Shown: positions 27,676 to 36,880 of the stretch, in pieces
Layout of the letters: each line of letters starts with the position of its first letter
Position numbering within the stretch: the stretch's first letter is position 1
NCBI GenBank assembly: GCA_934747885.1
Contig: CAKVHE010000001.1
Location: 1-64,000 of the forward strand
Source: an uncultured Clostridia bacterium
GTDB taxonomy: Bacteria; Bacillota; Clostridia; Christensenellales; UBA1242
DNA length: 64,000 nt
Direction of reading: 5' to 3'
Notes under the pieces: model-generated
What the model was told of the DNA's origin: nothing
The model's input: the letters and a program-made list of their open reading frames with translations, nothing else
Database searches by the model: none
Position numbers and translations under genes: made by a program

Positions 27676-30600
27676 TTATTTCCCTTTTGTCGAGTTTTTA
27701 AGCGCTTCGGAGAGTTGTACCGACACAATTTTTGACACCCCGCGTTCTTCCATGGTAACACCATACAAACAATCGGCTAGTTCCATGGTTGGCTTACGGT
27801 GAGTTATTACTATAAACTGCGTGTAGTTGCTAAAACGCTTTAAGTATTTGGCAAAACGCTCTACGTTTGCGTCATCAAGAGCCGCCTCAATTTCGTCCAA
27901 AATACAGAAAGGCATCGGCTTTAATTTTAATATCGCAAACAAAATTGCAATTGCCGTAAGTGCTTTTTCACCACCCGAAAGAAGTGTGATGTTTTGAAGT
28001 TTTTTACCGGTTGGTTCGGCTACTATATCTATACCGCATTCTAGGCTGTTGTTTGGATCGGTCAAAATAAGTTCTGCCCTGCCACCGCCAAATAACTCAC
28101 GGAAAATTGATTGGAAGTTTTGGTTGATTTTGTTAAACTCTGCCGTAAACTTGGTTTGCATTTCCGTCATTAAACTATTCATCAAGTCTTTTAAGTTGGC
28201 TTCGGCTTTTTCAAGGTCTTCTTTTTGTTTGCTTAGGTCTTCAAAACGTTCACCCACTTGCTTGTAACTATCTATGGCATTTACGTTAACATCGCCAAGA
28301 CTAGCAATTTGGCGTTTGAGTTTGGACGCTTCTTGCAAACCACTTTCGAGATTGTATGGAGTTTCGCGGTAGTCACACGCCGACGCATAAGTTAAGCCGT
28401 AATCTTCCCACACCTTGTTTTGCATAGTTTCGAGGTCGCTATCAATTTTGGTAAGGTTGTTTTCTTCTTTTGCCTTTTTGTCACCGATGCGTTGAAGTTC
28501 AGACGACAGCACTAGTTTTCTATCGTCAATTTTGGTTAGGCTTGCCGATAATTCATCTTTTACGCCGTCTTTGCTTGCCAAAGCGTCACGCACTTTTTGC
28601 AACTTCTTTAAGTTCTCTTCATACTTGGTTTTGTCTACCGAACTGGTAAGTTTGCTTTCTAGTTCGCTAGTTTGAAGATAGTTTCGGTTGAGTTCGCCAA
28701 GGGCGCTATCTAGTTCTTTTTGGGTTTCGGTTTGAGTATCTTTTAGTCTAAATAGTTCGCCTTCTAGCGACACAATTTCGCTTTCCGCACCCGCAAGTTT
28801 AACTTTTAGTTCGGTGCTTTCTTCGGTTAAATTATCTCTTCTAATTTTCCATTTTTTGAGTTCAAGGTTGGCGCTAGATGCATAATCGGTAATTTTTTCG
28901 CCCGTTTCCATTTTTGCCTTTAAATCATTTAGTGAGGCAAGGTCAGCTTTTAGTTCTTTGGCGGTTTGTTCTAGCGCTTTGTGGTTGGCCTCGGTTTCGG
29001 CGCTCTCTTTAATTAGCGCTTGCGCTTCAATATTTATTTGCGACAAATTTTGACTCTCTTTGGCAATAACAATATCGCATTGCACCGAAGCACTTTCTAG
29101 CGCTTTTAATTTGTCGGCAAAACCATCTGTTTCTGCGTCAATACCTGCTATTTCTTTTTTTATTACCTCAATTTGCTCTTCGCTCTTTTTAATGGCTTCG
29201 TTGGTATCTTTTATTTCGCGCTCTCTGCCAATTAAACTTACGCCTTGAGCCTTACGGCTACCGCCAGACATTGTGCCTTGTGGGTTGATTATATCGCCGT
29301 CCAAGGTAACAATTTTGAAGCTATAACGGCATTCTTTTGCAAGACGCACCGCCGTATCGATGTCTTCCACTATAACAGTTGAGCCAAGCATCGACGAGAA
29401 CACGTTTTTGTACGCGCTGTCAAACTCAATTAGATCGAGCGCCACACCACAACATTTTGGGGTGGCGTTAATTATGCGCATCAAATCGCCGGCTATAGTG
29501 CGTTCCTTCATTGCCGTAAGTGGCATAAAAGTGGCACGGCCAAAGTTTTGCGCTTTTAAAAACTCAATAATATATTTGGCGTCATTTTCGTTTTTGGTTA
29601 CAATGTTTTGCACCGATGCACCAAGCGCCATTTCTATTGCGCATTCGTACTTTTTGCTGGTTTTCATAAGCTTGGCAACGGTGCCAACAAATTTGCCAGC
29701 AAGAGTACTATTGGTTTTGCTTGCTTCCAAAATTTTGCGTATGCTAAGTTGGTAACCTTCGTTTTCTTTTTGCATTTCAATTAAAAGATTTAAGCGGCTT
29801 TTTAGGCTATGATAATGATTGGTTTCTTCTAGTAGTTCGTCCTCTAGCGCACTCTTTTTGTAAGCAAGTTTTAGTTGGTTTTGTTTTTCATCTTTTATTG
29901 TCTGCTCGGTTTGCGCCTTTTGTTTTTTGCTTGTCGAAACCGTTTCGGTGCTTGCCGCGACTTTGGCTTTTATTTCTTCCGAGCGAGCAACAATTTCTTT
30001 TTTACGAGCCACAAGTTCAGCAATTGAACCACCAACGTGTTTTATCTCGTTTTCTACGGCTGAAATTTTTGCTTTGCAATCGCCAATTTTGTCAATGTTT
30101 TCAAAGAGTTTGGCGGTGTTTGCTTCGGCATTTTGTTCTTCGGCCGAAATTTTTGCTTGCACTTCGGTCAAGGCTTTTGTAGTTTCGTCGCTGCTGCGCG
30201 TAAGTTCTGCCACAATTACCTTTTTAGCTTTTAGTTCGTTATCTATCTTTTCAATTCTTTCAGTTACTGCTTCAAGTTTGAGTTTTAGTTGCTCTATGGT
30301 CAAATTTAATTTATCGGTGGCTTCTTTTGATGCCGACATTTTTTCTTTAAGAAGCATACTTTCGCCCGCTTGTTTTTCAAGCCCTACCGTTAAATTTAAA
30401 AGTTCATCGCGAAGCGCCTCTATGTCGTCGTCTAGTGAGCGGAGTTTGTTAAAACTGCTATTGTATTCGTTTACCGCGTCTTCAAATTCTTGATTTTTTA
30501 AGGTAAGTTCATCTTCGTAGCCCTGAATTTTTTGTTGGAGTTTGGCCTTGGCTTCGGTGGATGAATCGTACTGATACAAATAGTTGTTTATGTCTAGCGC

Positions 30601-31269
30601 GCGCAAACGATCTCTAAATTCTAGGTACTTTTTGGCGGTTTCCGACTGCTCTTTGAGTGGCCCAATTTGAATTTCGAGTTCGTGCAAGATATCCAAAATA
30701 CGCACCATATTATCGTGCGTGTGTTCTAGTTTGCGTTCGGCTTCGGTTTTGCGATATTTTAGTTTGCTAATGCCCGCTGCTTCTTCAAAAATATTGCGAC
30801 GGTCTTCGGGTTTGGCGCTCAAAATTTCATCAATTCTGCCCTGACCAATAATGGAGTAACTTTCTTTGCCTAGCCCGCTATCGCGCAAAAGTTCGGCAAT
30901 ATCTTTTAGCCGGCAAGGTTCATGATTGATGGCATATTCACTTTCGCCACTGCGATAAAGTTTACGCGAAATAACCACCTCGTCAAAATCTACATTAAAA
31001 ATTTTTGAGGTGTTGTCAAAGGTAAGCGAAACTTCGGCAAATGATTGAGATTTGCGCGCTTCGGTTCCGTTAAAAATTACATCTTGCATGGACGAACCAC
31101 GAAGCATTTTTGCGCTTTGTTCGCCTAGTACCCATCTTACTGCATCGGCAACATTACTTTTGCCACAGCCGTTTGGCCCAACTATACCGGTAACGCCCGA
31201 GTTAAAATTAACTTGGACCTTATCGGCAAAGGATTTAAAACCAAACAGTTCCATCTTTTTGAAATTCAT
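27676..31269 (-). CDS. smc: Chromosome segregation ATPase SMC
   Basis: 1197 residues, full length. The N-terminal ATPase half has Walker A GPNGCGKSNVADAVRWVLG; a long coiled coil (about 170-500) leads to the hinge (about 510-630, with FVGTVAKLMK and the Gly-rich GTMSGGSRKA just after it), the return coil (about 650-1000) and the C-terminal half with the signature LLSGGEKALTAIAILFAILK and Walker B FCILDEIEAALDD. It compacts and segregates origin-proximal DNA with ScpA and ScpB, which are not in this window. Between rnc and ftsY. Confidence 0.98.
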   Translation of the reverse strand: MNFKKMELFGFKSFADKVQVNFNSGVTGIVGPNGCGKSNVADAVRWVLGEQSAKMLRGSSMQDVIFNGTEARKSQSFAEVSLTFDNTSKIFNVDFDEVVISRKLYRSGESEYAINHEPCRLKDIAELLRDSGLGKESYSIIGQGRIDEILSAKPEDRRNIFEEAAGISKLKYRKTEAERKLEHTHDNMVRILDILHELEIQIGPLKEQSETAKKYLEFRDRLRALDINNYLYQYDSSTEAKAKLQQKIQGYEDELTLKNQEFEDAVNEYNSSFNKLRSLDDDIEALRDELLNLTVGLEKQAGESMLLKEKMSASKEATDKLNLTIEQLKLKLEAVTERIEKIDNELKAKKVIVAELTRSSDETTKALTEVQAKISAEEQNAEANTAKLFENIDKIGDCKAKISAVENEIKHVGGSIAELVARKKEIVARSEEIKAKVAASTETVSTSKKQKAQTEQTIKDEKQNQLKLAYKKSALEDELLEETNHYHSLKSRLNLLIEMQKENEGYQLSIRKILEASKTNSTLAGKFVGTVAKLMKTSKKYECAIEMALGASVQNIVTKNENDAKYIIEFLKAQNFGRATFMPLTAMKERTIAGDLMRIINATPKCCGVALDLIEFDSAYKNVFSSMLGSTVIVEDIDTAVRLAKECRYSFKIVTLDGDIINPQGTMSGGSRKAQGVSLIGREREIKDTNEAIKKSEEQIEVIKKEIAGIDAETDGFADKLKALESASVQCDIVIAKESQNLSQINIEAQALIKESAETEANHKALEQTAKELKADLASLNDLKAKMETGEKITDYASSANLELKKWKIRRDNLTEESTELKVKLAGAESEIVSLEGELFRLKDTQTETQKELDSALGELNRNYLQTSELESKLTSSVDKTKYEENLKKLQKVRDALASKDGVKDELSASLTKIDDRKLVLSSELQRIGDKKAKEENNLTKIDSDLETMQNKVWEDYGLTYASACDYRETPYNLESGLQEASKLKRQIASLGDVNVNAIDSYKQVGERFEDLSKQKEDLEKAEANLKDLMNSLMTEMQTKFTAEFNKINQNFQSIFRELFGGGRAELILTDPNNSLECGIDIVAEPTGKKLQNITLLSGGEKALTAIAILFAILKLKPMPFCILDEIEAALDDANVERFAKYLKRFSNYTQFIVITHRKPTMELADCLYGVTMEERGVSKIVSVQLSEALKNSTKGK

Positions 31270-31277
31270 AATTTATC

Positions 31278-31940
31278 CTAAACACTTTTTAAATTTTTTC
31301 GCGCTTCGCCCGCCGCTAGTTGTTCAGCATCGCGCTTGGTTTTTGCAGTGCCTTTGCCCACAGCAAGTCCGTTTATGTACACGGTTGCAACAAAGGTTGG
31401 GTCGTGGTCGGCACCAGATTTTTTTACTGAATACTCAATTTTTGAGCCAATAAAATGTTCTTGCAAATAACTTTTGTGGTCATCGAGCGAAGACAAGGCC
31501 TCGTTTTGTTTTATAGACACGCTAAAATTGCGCAAAACAAACTTTTTGGCTTCGGCAAACCCACCATCAATATAAATGGCGCCAATGGTGGCTTCCACAA
31601 GGTCGGCCTTCATTGAGTCGGTTGCTTCTTTGGCCTTAGAAGAGCCCGCAAAACGCAGGTACTTTGATAGTCCAAGTTTGCCATCTATTACCGAAAGCGG
31701 TTTTAGTGAAACAATTTTGGCACGAAGTTTGGAGAGTTTGCCTTCGTTGTAATCTTTGTCCAAATAAATTTGTTCACTAATTATGGTGCTTAAAACGGTA
31801 TCGCCCAAAAATTCTAGCCTTTCGTTGCTTGTGGTGTCGTGCAAGTTGGCATAACTGGAATGCGTTAGGGCTTCGGCAAGTAATTTTTTGTTTTTAAAGG
31901 TGTAGCCGATAATTTTTTCGACTTCTGCTAAATTTTCCAA
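31278..31940 (-). CDS. rnc: Ribonuclease III
   Basis: Double-strand-specific RNase for rRNA and mRNA processing. The 220 residues have the catalytic signature NERLEFLGDTVLS, the second acidic cluster KADLVEATIGAIYIDGG and a C-terminal double-strand RNA-binding domain (SYLQEHF, then KGTAKTKRDAEQLAAGEA). The start is TTG, directly after the plsX TAA, with GGGGAA in the end of plsX as ribosome binding site: translational coupling. Confidence 0.97.
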   Translation of the reverse strand: MENLAEVEKIIGYTFKNKKLLAEALTHSSYANLHDTTSNERLEFLGDTVLSTIISEQIYLDKDYNEGKLSKLRAKIVSLKPLSVIDGKLGLSKYLRFAGSSKAKEATDSMKADLVEATIGAIYIDGGFAEAKKFVLRNFSVSIKQNEALSSLDDHKSYLQEHFIGSKIEYSVKKSGADHDPTFVATVYINGLAVGKGTAKTKRDAEQLAAGEARKNLKSV

Positions 31941-32969
31941 TTATTCTTCCCCTAAATTTAGTTTTTGTAGTTCGGTTTCGAGTTGTTTCATAAAGCCAGC
32001 CAAATAAATTTTTCTAACCAGCGTTATGGAGCCAAGTATAGCAATGGCGTCCGACGAGCCGTGAGATTTTACCACTATACGTTTGCAACCCAAAAATGGC
32101 GAACCTCCAACTGCATTGTAATCGAGGTCACTTTTTATTTTCTTAAAGGTCTTCTTGAGAAGTAACGCGCCGAGTTTTGCAAACAAGCCGCCATTCTTGA
32201 TGCCGCTTTTAAGTTTTTTTAGCACAAACACCGCCGAACCTTCGGTGGCTTTTAGTGCAACGTTGCCGGCAAAGCCATCGCTTACTACAACGTCATAATT
32301 TCCGCTAGTTAAGTCGCGCGCTTCCATATTGCCGACAAAATTTATGCTATCCATATTTTTTAAAAGTTCAAAACTGCTATGCGCCAGTTCGTTGCCCTTT
32401 TTGTCTTCTACGCCCACATTAAGTAGTGCAACGCGTGGGTTTTCCACCCCATACATACACTTCATATAAATGGAACCCATTAGAGCAAACTGCGCCAAAA
32501 ATTCTGGTTTGCTATCCATATTTGCGCCACAGTCTATAAGCAAGGTATATCCGCCTGCAAGGTTTGGTATTGGTGGCGCCAAAGCCGGACGCTTGATGCC
32601 TTCAAATCTGCCCATCTTTAAGAGTGCACCTGTTAGCACTGCTCCGGTGCTTCCTGCCGATACAAAACCTGCAATTTGGTCGTCCGCGCTATTTTTGTTG
32701 ATGTAGTCAAAGCCAACCACCAGCGAACTATCCTTTTTTTGCCTTATGGCAAGAGTTGGCGATTCGTTGTTGGTAATAACTTCGGTGGCGTTTAAGATTG
32801 TTATTTTATCACCGCTATAACCATTTTTTTGTAATTCGGGTTTTAAGATATCTTCGTTTCCCACCAAAATTATTTCTAGGTCGTCAAACCTAGTTACTGC
32901 TAAAATTGCACCCTTTACCACTTCGGTTGGCGCGTTGTCGCCCCCAAAACCATCTAGTACTATTTTCAT
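31941..32969 (-). CDS. plsX: Phosphate acyltransferase PlsX
   Basis: Makes acyl-phosphate from acyl-ACP for PlsY-dependent phosphatidic acid synthesis. 342 residues with MKIVLDGFGGDNAP at the N-terminus (usually D-x-M-G-G-D), FVSAGSTGAVLTGAL, DCGANMDSKPE, LNVGVEDKKGNE and SDGFAGNVALK. In Bacillus it is preceded by fapR and followed by fabD; here it starts its own run plsX-rnc-smc-ftsY. No FapR operator was recognised. Confidence 0.97.
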   Translation of the reverse strand: MKIVLDGFGGDNAPTEVVKGAILAVTRFDDLEIILVGNEDILKPELQKNGYSGDKITILNATEVITNNESPTLAIRQKKDSSLVVGFDYINKNSADDQIAGFVSAGSTGAVLTGALLKMGRFEGIKRPALAPPIPNLAGGYTLLIDCGANMDSKPEFLAQFALMGSIYMKCMYGVENPRVALLNVGVEDKKGNELAHSSFELLKNMDSINFVGNMEARDLTSGNYDVVVSDGFAGNVALKATEGSAVFVLKKLKSGIKNGGLFAKLGALLLKKTFKKIKSDLDYNAVGGSPFLGCKRIVVKSHGSSDAIAILGSITLVRKIYLAGFMKQLETELQKLNLGEE

Positions 32970-33009
32970 TTAACTATACTTCTCCAAAATAAATATTGTT
33001 TACTCTTTA

Positions 33010-33038
33010 ATTATACATACTTTGCGCCCTACAATCAA
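33010..33038 (-). promoter_or_regulatory. Promoter of plsX-rnc-smc-ftsY
   Basis: TTGATT (33033-33038), a 17-nt spacer and TATAAT (33010-33015) on the minus strand. Confidence 0.8.
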
Positions 33039-33059
33039 ACAATTTTTGCACAAAAAAAT

Positions 33060-33092
33060 AAAACTTTCAAGCGTGTACGCTTGAAAGTTTTT
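33060..33092 (-). terminator. Terminator after rpmF
   Basis: A perfect 13-bp stem, AAACTTTCAAGCG (33061-33073) with CGCTTGAAAGTTT (33078-33090), loop TGTA, and T-rich sequence beyond on the minus strand. Confidence 0.9.
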
Positions 33093-33101
33093 GATCTAAA
33101 A

Positions 33102-33296
33102 CTACTTTTTAGTTTTGTCAGAAGCAACTGCAATTTTTTTCTGTCCATCATAATAACCGCACTTTGTGCAAACGCTGTGTGCAACTTTGGCTTCATGACA
33201 TTGTGGACATTCAACAATAGTTGGCGCATTTGCTTTCCAATTAGCAATTCTAGAACGACCTTTAGATTTCGATACCTTGGTTTTTGGTACTGCCAT
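33102..33296 (-). CDS. rpmF: 50S ribosomal protein L32 (zinc type)
   Basis: The 64 residues include MAVPKTKVSKSKGRSRIANW and a four-cysteine zinc ribbon, CPQCHEAKVAHSVCTKCGYY. Retained cysteines make this the zinc-binding form. It is monocistronic, with a strong promoter and terminator, next to plsX as in many bacteria. AGGAGGA precedes the ATG. Confidence 0.98.
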   Translation of the reverse strand: MAVPKTKVSKSKGRSRIANWKANAPTIVECPQCHEAKVAHSVCTKCGYYDGQKKIAVASDKTKK

Positions 33297-33342
33297 TATT
33301 ATTTCCTCCTAACTAACTAAATCAAATCGTAAAAACGTTAGT

Positions 33343-33371
33343 ATTATATTACACAAATTGACTTTTGTCAA
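33343..33371 (-). promoter_or_regulatory. Strong promoter for rpmF
   Basis: TTGACA (33366-33371), a 17-nt spacer and TATAAT (33343-33348): both hexamers match the consensus. The -35 lies within the inverted repeat ATTGACTTTTGTCAAT. Confidence 0.9.
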
Positions 33372-33380
33372 TTGGTTTTT

Positions 33381-34583
33381 TTACTTTTTTGTTATTACTT
33401 CTTCCGTCTGTTTTGCAATTACAAGTTCTTCGTTGGTTGGCACAATCAAAACTTTTACCTTTGAGCCTTTGCCCGAAATATCAAATTCTTTGCCACGAGG
33501 CGCATTGTAATTTTTTACGTTGTCAATTTTTATGCCAAAAAAGTCCATATTTGCACAAATGCGTTCACGAAGTTCTGGCGTGTATTCACCAATACCGGCA
33601 GTAAACACTATTGCATCTAACCCGTTCATACTAGCAGTATAAGCGCCAATATATTTTTTTACGCGGTAAGCGTACATATCTAGCGCTAGTTTTACTTTTG
33701 GCGTGTTAATATTTTCGGCACTGGTAAGTTCACGCATATCCGAAACGCCGTCATTTAAGCCATAAAGTCCGCTTTCTTTGTTAAGTTGGCGAACCACTTC
33801 GCTGGCGTCTACATTTAACTTTTTGCACAAAAATTCTACCACGCTGGCGTCAATATCGCCACTACGAGTGTTCATAATTACGCCTTCTAGTGGAGTAAAG
33901 CCCATAGAGGTATCCACGCTTTTGCCACCATTTACGGCGCAAATGCTAGAACCGCCACCAAGGTGACATGTGATAATTTTTAGGTCCTTTAACTCTTTAT
34001 GCAAAATATCAGCCGTGCGCTGGGTTACATAATAGTGTGATGTACCGTGCGCGCCATAACGACGAATTTTGTATTCATCATAATATTTGTTGGCAATTGC
34101 ATAGCGGTAAGCGTAGTCTGGCATAGTTTTATGAAAGCCAATATCAAACACGCAAACATTTGGAATGCGTGGCGCAACCTTCATACTTGCTTCCAAACCG
34201 GCAATCGCGCCAGGCATATGAAGAGGCGAAAAGTCTACGCGCGTTTTAAAATCTGCCACAACATCAGCATCTGCCCTTATTGGGTCAAAATATTTGTCGC
34301 CGGCGTTAACTACGCGGTGACCGATTGCGTCTACTTCGTCAATACTCTTTAAGGCGCCAATTTGCTTGTTCGTTAGCGTTTTAAAGATTAGTTTTACAGC
34401 TTCACTGTGGTCATCAATTTTTTCGTCAAACTTGTAACTTTCGCCGTTGCGTTTGTAACTCAAAAACGACGCCCCCTCACCAATACGTTCAACATTACCT
34501 TTTGCCAAAATTTCTTCAGTTTCGGTATTTAAAAGTTGAAACTTCATTGAACTGCTTCCGGCATTTACTACTAAAATTTTCAT
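33381..34583 (-). CDS. ackA: Acetate kinase
   Basis: Converts acetyl phosphate and ADP to acetate and ATP, the energy-conserving step of acetate fermentation. 400 residues: MKILVVNAGSSSMKFQLL, HRVVNAGDKY, the active-site region FDIGFHKTMP, YGAHGTSHYY, HLGGGSSICAV, MGFTPLEGVIM, DGLDAIVFTAGIGE. All family motifs are intact. Nine nt after pta; the pair probably forms one operon. Confidence 0.98.
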   Translation of the reverse strand: MKILVVNAGSSSMKFQLLNTETEEILAKGNVERIGEGASFLSYKRNGESYKFDEKIDDHSEAVKLIFKTLTNKQIGALKSIDEVDAIGHRVVNAGDKYFDPIRADADVVADFKTRVDFSPLHMPGAIAGLEASMKVAPRIPNVCVFDIGFHKTMPDYAYRYAIANKYYDEYKIRRYGAHGTSHYYVTQRTADILHKELKDLKIITCHLGGGSSICAVNGGKSVDTSMGFTPLEGVIMNTRSGDIDASVVEFLCKKLNVDASEVVRQLNKESGLYGLNDGVSDMRELTSAENINTPKVKLALDMYAYRVKKYIGAYTASMNGLDAIVFTAGIGEYTPELRERICANMDFFGIKIDNVKNYNAPRGKEFDISGKGSKVKVLIVPTNEELVIAKQTEEVITKK

Positions 34584-34592
34584 ATTCTCTCC

Positions 34593-35588
34593 TTAAATTT
34601 GCAATATTGTTATTGCGGTTTGTAAAAATATTTCTTCTGCGGTTGTTCCGCGAGATAGGTCATTTACTGGTTTGTTCAAACCTTGCAAAATTGGACCAAT
34701 TGCCCTAGCGCCCGAAAATTGTTGCACTAGTTTGTAGCCAATATTGCCGGCATCTAGGTCTGGGAAAACCAACACGTTGGCGTTGCCACAAATTTTGCCA
34801 CCTGGCATTTTGCGTTTTGCCGTTTCGGCACATAGTGCCACATCGGCTTGCATTTCGCCGTCCACTACTAATGTTTTATCACTATTTTTTACTTTTTGCA
34901 AGGCCTCTTTTACTTTTAGTATCGTTTCATCATCGGTTTTGCTTGCGTTTGTTGAGTAAGATAATAGCGCCACTCTTGGCTCTTCGTTTAGCAAAATTTT
35001 TGCAGTTACGCTACTTGCAAGAGCAATATCGGCAAGGTCGTCTGCGGTTGGATGCGGAATAACGCCACAATCGGCAAAAATAACCGCGCCACCTTCGGTG
35101 CGTTTGTCTTCCATTAAAAAGCAACTAGATACTTTGTTTATGTTTGGTTTTGATCTTATTATTTGAAAAGCTGGACGCATAACATCGGCAGATTTTAGCA
35201 CAGCGCCTGCCACTAGCCCGTCTACCTTGCCGGCGCTTAGTAGCATGCATGCAAAGTACATTGGGTCTTGCATTTGCTGTTGTGCCATTTCGGGCGTTAC
35301 GCCTTTATGTTTGCGCATTTCGTAAAATTGCTCCGCTAGGCTTGCGGTAAGGTCACTTTCTGCCGGATCGTAAATTATTACCTTTTTAAGCGCCATAGCG
35401 TCTAGATCTCTTTCTATTTGTTTTCTGCTACCTACTAGCGCTATGGTGCAAAGGTTCTCTTTTACGCACATTTGGGTGGCGGAAATGACCCTTGGGTCAT
35501 GCGTTTCGGCATAAGCAATTGTTGCCCTCTTTTTTGCTTTGGCGCGCGAAATTAAACTGTCAAGCACGCCTATTGTTTGGTCTTTCAT
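34593..35588 (-). CDS. pta: Phosphate acetyltransferase
   Basis: Interconverts acetyl-CoA and acetyl phosphate. The 331-residue short form has LISRAKAKKRATIAYAETHD, AGAVLKSADVMRPAFQII, FADCGVIPHPTADDLADIA, LSYSTNASKTD, VDGEMQADVAL and LVFPDLDAGNIGYKLVQ. The ATG at 35588 has AGGAGAA before it; the frame extends upstream through the promoter region and that start is rejected. Divergent from tmcAL. Confidence 0.97.
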   Translation of the reverse strand: MKDQTIGVLDSLISRAKAKKRATIAYAETHDPRVISATQMCVKENLCTIALVGSRKQIERDLDAMALKKVIIYDPAESDLTASLAEQFYEMRKHKGVTPEMAQQQMQDPMYFACMLLSAGKVDGLVAGAVLKSADVMRPAFQIIRSKPNINKVSSCFLMEDKRTEGGAVIFADCGVIPHPTADDLADIALASSVTAKILLNEEPRVALLSYSTNASKTDDETILKVKEALQKVKNSDKTLVVDGEMQADVALCAETAKRKMPGGKICGNANVLVFPDLDAGNIGYKLVQQFSGARAIGPILQGLNKPVNDLSRGTTAEEIFLQTAITILQI

Positions 35589-35599
35589 TGTTCTCCTAC

Positions 35600-35627
35600 T
35601 TGATTTAAAAATATTTTTTGGTATAAT
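35600..35627 (+). promoter_or_regulatory. Promoter for tmcAL
   Basis: TTGATT (35600-35605), a 16-nt spacer and TATAAT (35622-35627) on the plus strand. The 80-nt divergent gap must also hold the pta promoter, probably overlapping (a second ATTATAAT lies at 35631). Confidence 0.75.
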
Positions 35628-35668
35628 GGTATTATAATAAATCTTTTTCAACTAAGCAAGGAAATATT

Positions 35669-36814
35669 ATGCATAATTTAAATTTTGTTGCCGTTGTCGC
35701 GGAATTTAACCCCGTTACCGGTGGGCATAGATATTTGGTTAAAAAAGCCAAAGAAATTACCGGGCTGCCCGTGCTGGCTATTCTTAGCGGAAATTTTGTT
35801 CAGCGAGGCGAACCAGCCGTTATTGGTAAGTTTGACCGCGCCAAACTTGCGCTGGATATTGGCGCTGATGTGGTTATTGAACTCCCTACCGTGTTTGCTT
35901 TGTCTTCCGCGCCAGACTTTGCTTATGGCGCCATAAAATGGCTATCGGCGTGCAAAAACATAAAGTACCTAATTTTTGGCAGTGAATGCGGCGACTTAAA
36001 AAGGCTTCAAAAGGTCGCAGACGAAGTGAGTTTGGCTAGCAATTCGACAAAAATAAAATCGGCGCTAAAAACCGGCAAATCTTTTGCCACAAGCGTGCTT
36101 GATGGGCTTACAGCCGAAACTCAAAGTGTACTAAAACTTCCAAACAACCTACTTGGCGTGGAATACTTAAAGGCAATAAAAAGCCTTGACAGTCACCTTG
36201 TGCCAATTACCATTAGCCGCAAAGGCGCGCACGGACAAGCCGACACCGAAAACTTTTTTAGCAGCAGCGCAGTGCGCGAACTTTTGATAAATGGCAATTA
36301 TGATAGTGACCAAATTATTTTTGACGCTAAGCTGCACAAACCTTTTTTGTGCGTTAACAACTTTGAAAAACCAATAAAATGCGCCTTTGTTAAAGCAAGC
36401 CGCAAAGACCTTGCAAAAATAAACGGTGCTAGCGAAGGCATCGAAAACTTGCTGGCAAAAACCCTTGCTGAGCCAAAGAGCCTAACCGAAATTTTGGATA
36501 ACACTGCATGCAAGCGCTATGGCCGCGCCAAACTTTCACGCTTTGCTTTTTGCACTTTGCTAGATATTAAAAAAACCGATTTAAAACTTGCAAAAACCAT
36601 CACGCCATATTTTCACATCTTGGCGGTAAAAGACAAAAAGTTGCTTGCCCCTCTTGCAAGCGGAAAAGCAAAACTAATTACTAAAAAGGCCGACACCGAA
36701 AAGTTGAGTGTAGGCGCCAAAAAGATTTTTAATATTGATGTGCTTGCCACCAAACTTTATGCCGCCGTTGGTGGCGGAATTAACCCAAATGCCGATTTTG
36801 AAACCAAACTATAA
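35669..36814 (+). CDS. tmcAL: tRNA(Met) cytidine acetate ligase TmcAL
   Basis: Activates acetate with ATP and forms N4-acetylcytidine at the wobble base of elongator tRNA(Met), as shown for Bacillus YlbM. 381 residues with a nucleotidyltransferase start: VVAEFNPVTGGHRYLVKKAK, where TGGH stands in for the more usual HNGH, then LSGNFVQRGEPAVIGKFDRAKLAL and ELPTVFALSSAPDFAYGAI. Acetate is also the product of the neighbouring pta-ackA operon; the coincidence is notable but the conserved place is near ylbJ. AAGGAAA precedes the ATG. Confidence 0.92.
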   Translation: MHNLNFVAVVAEFNPVTGGHRYLVKKAKEITGLPVLAILSGNFVQRGEPAVIGKFDRAKLALDIGADVVIELPTVFALSSAPDFAYGAIKWLSACKNIKYLIFGSECGDLKRLQKVADEVSLASNSTKIKSALKTGKSFATSVLDGLTAETQSVLKLPNNLLGVEYLKAIKSLDSHLVPITISRKGAHGQADTENFFSSSAVRELLINGNYDSDQIIFDAKLHKPFLCVNNFEKPIKCAFVKASRKDLAKINGASEGIENLLAKTLAEPKSLTEILDNTACKRYGRAKLSRFAFCTLLDIKKTDLKLAKTITPYFHILAVKDKKLLAPLASGKAKLITKKADTEKLSVGAKKIFNIDVLATKLYAAVGGGINPNADFETKL

Positions 36815-36828
36815 AGCGTTTAGCAAAT

Positions 36829-36862
36829 GCAAAAGCGACCCGATTACTCGGGTCGCTTTTTG
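36829..36862 (+). terminator. Bidirectional terminator between tmcAL and the PnuC-like gene
   Basis: A perfect 13-bp stem, AAAAGCGACCCGA (36831-36843) with TCGGGTCGCTTTT (36848-36860), loop TTAC, T run on the plus side; convergent genes flank it. Confidence 0.9.
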
Positions 36863-36880
36863 TTACCATTTTGCTACTAG

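Noticed and set aside
29927..30493. Plus-strand 188-residue frame opposite smc
   Set aside because: Ser/Ala/Phe-rich shadow of the smc coiled coil, without promoter or ribosome binding site.
32970..33040. FapR operator before plsX
   Set aside because: The known Bacillus operator palindrome is not present; only a sigma-A promoter is visible.
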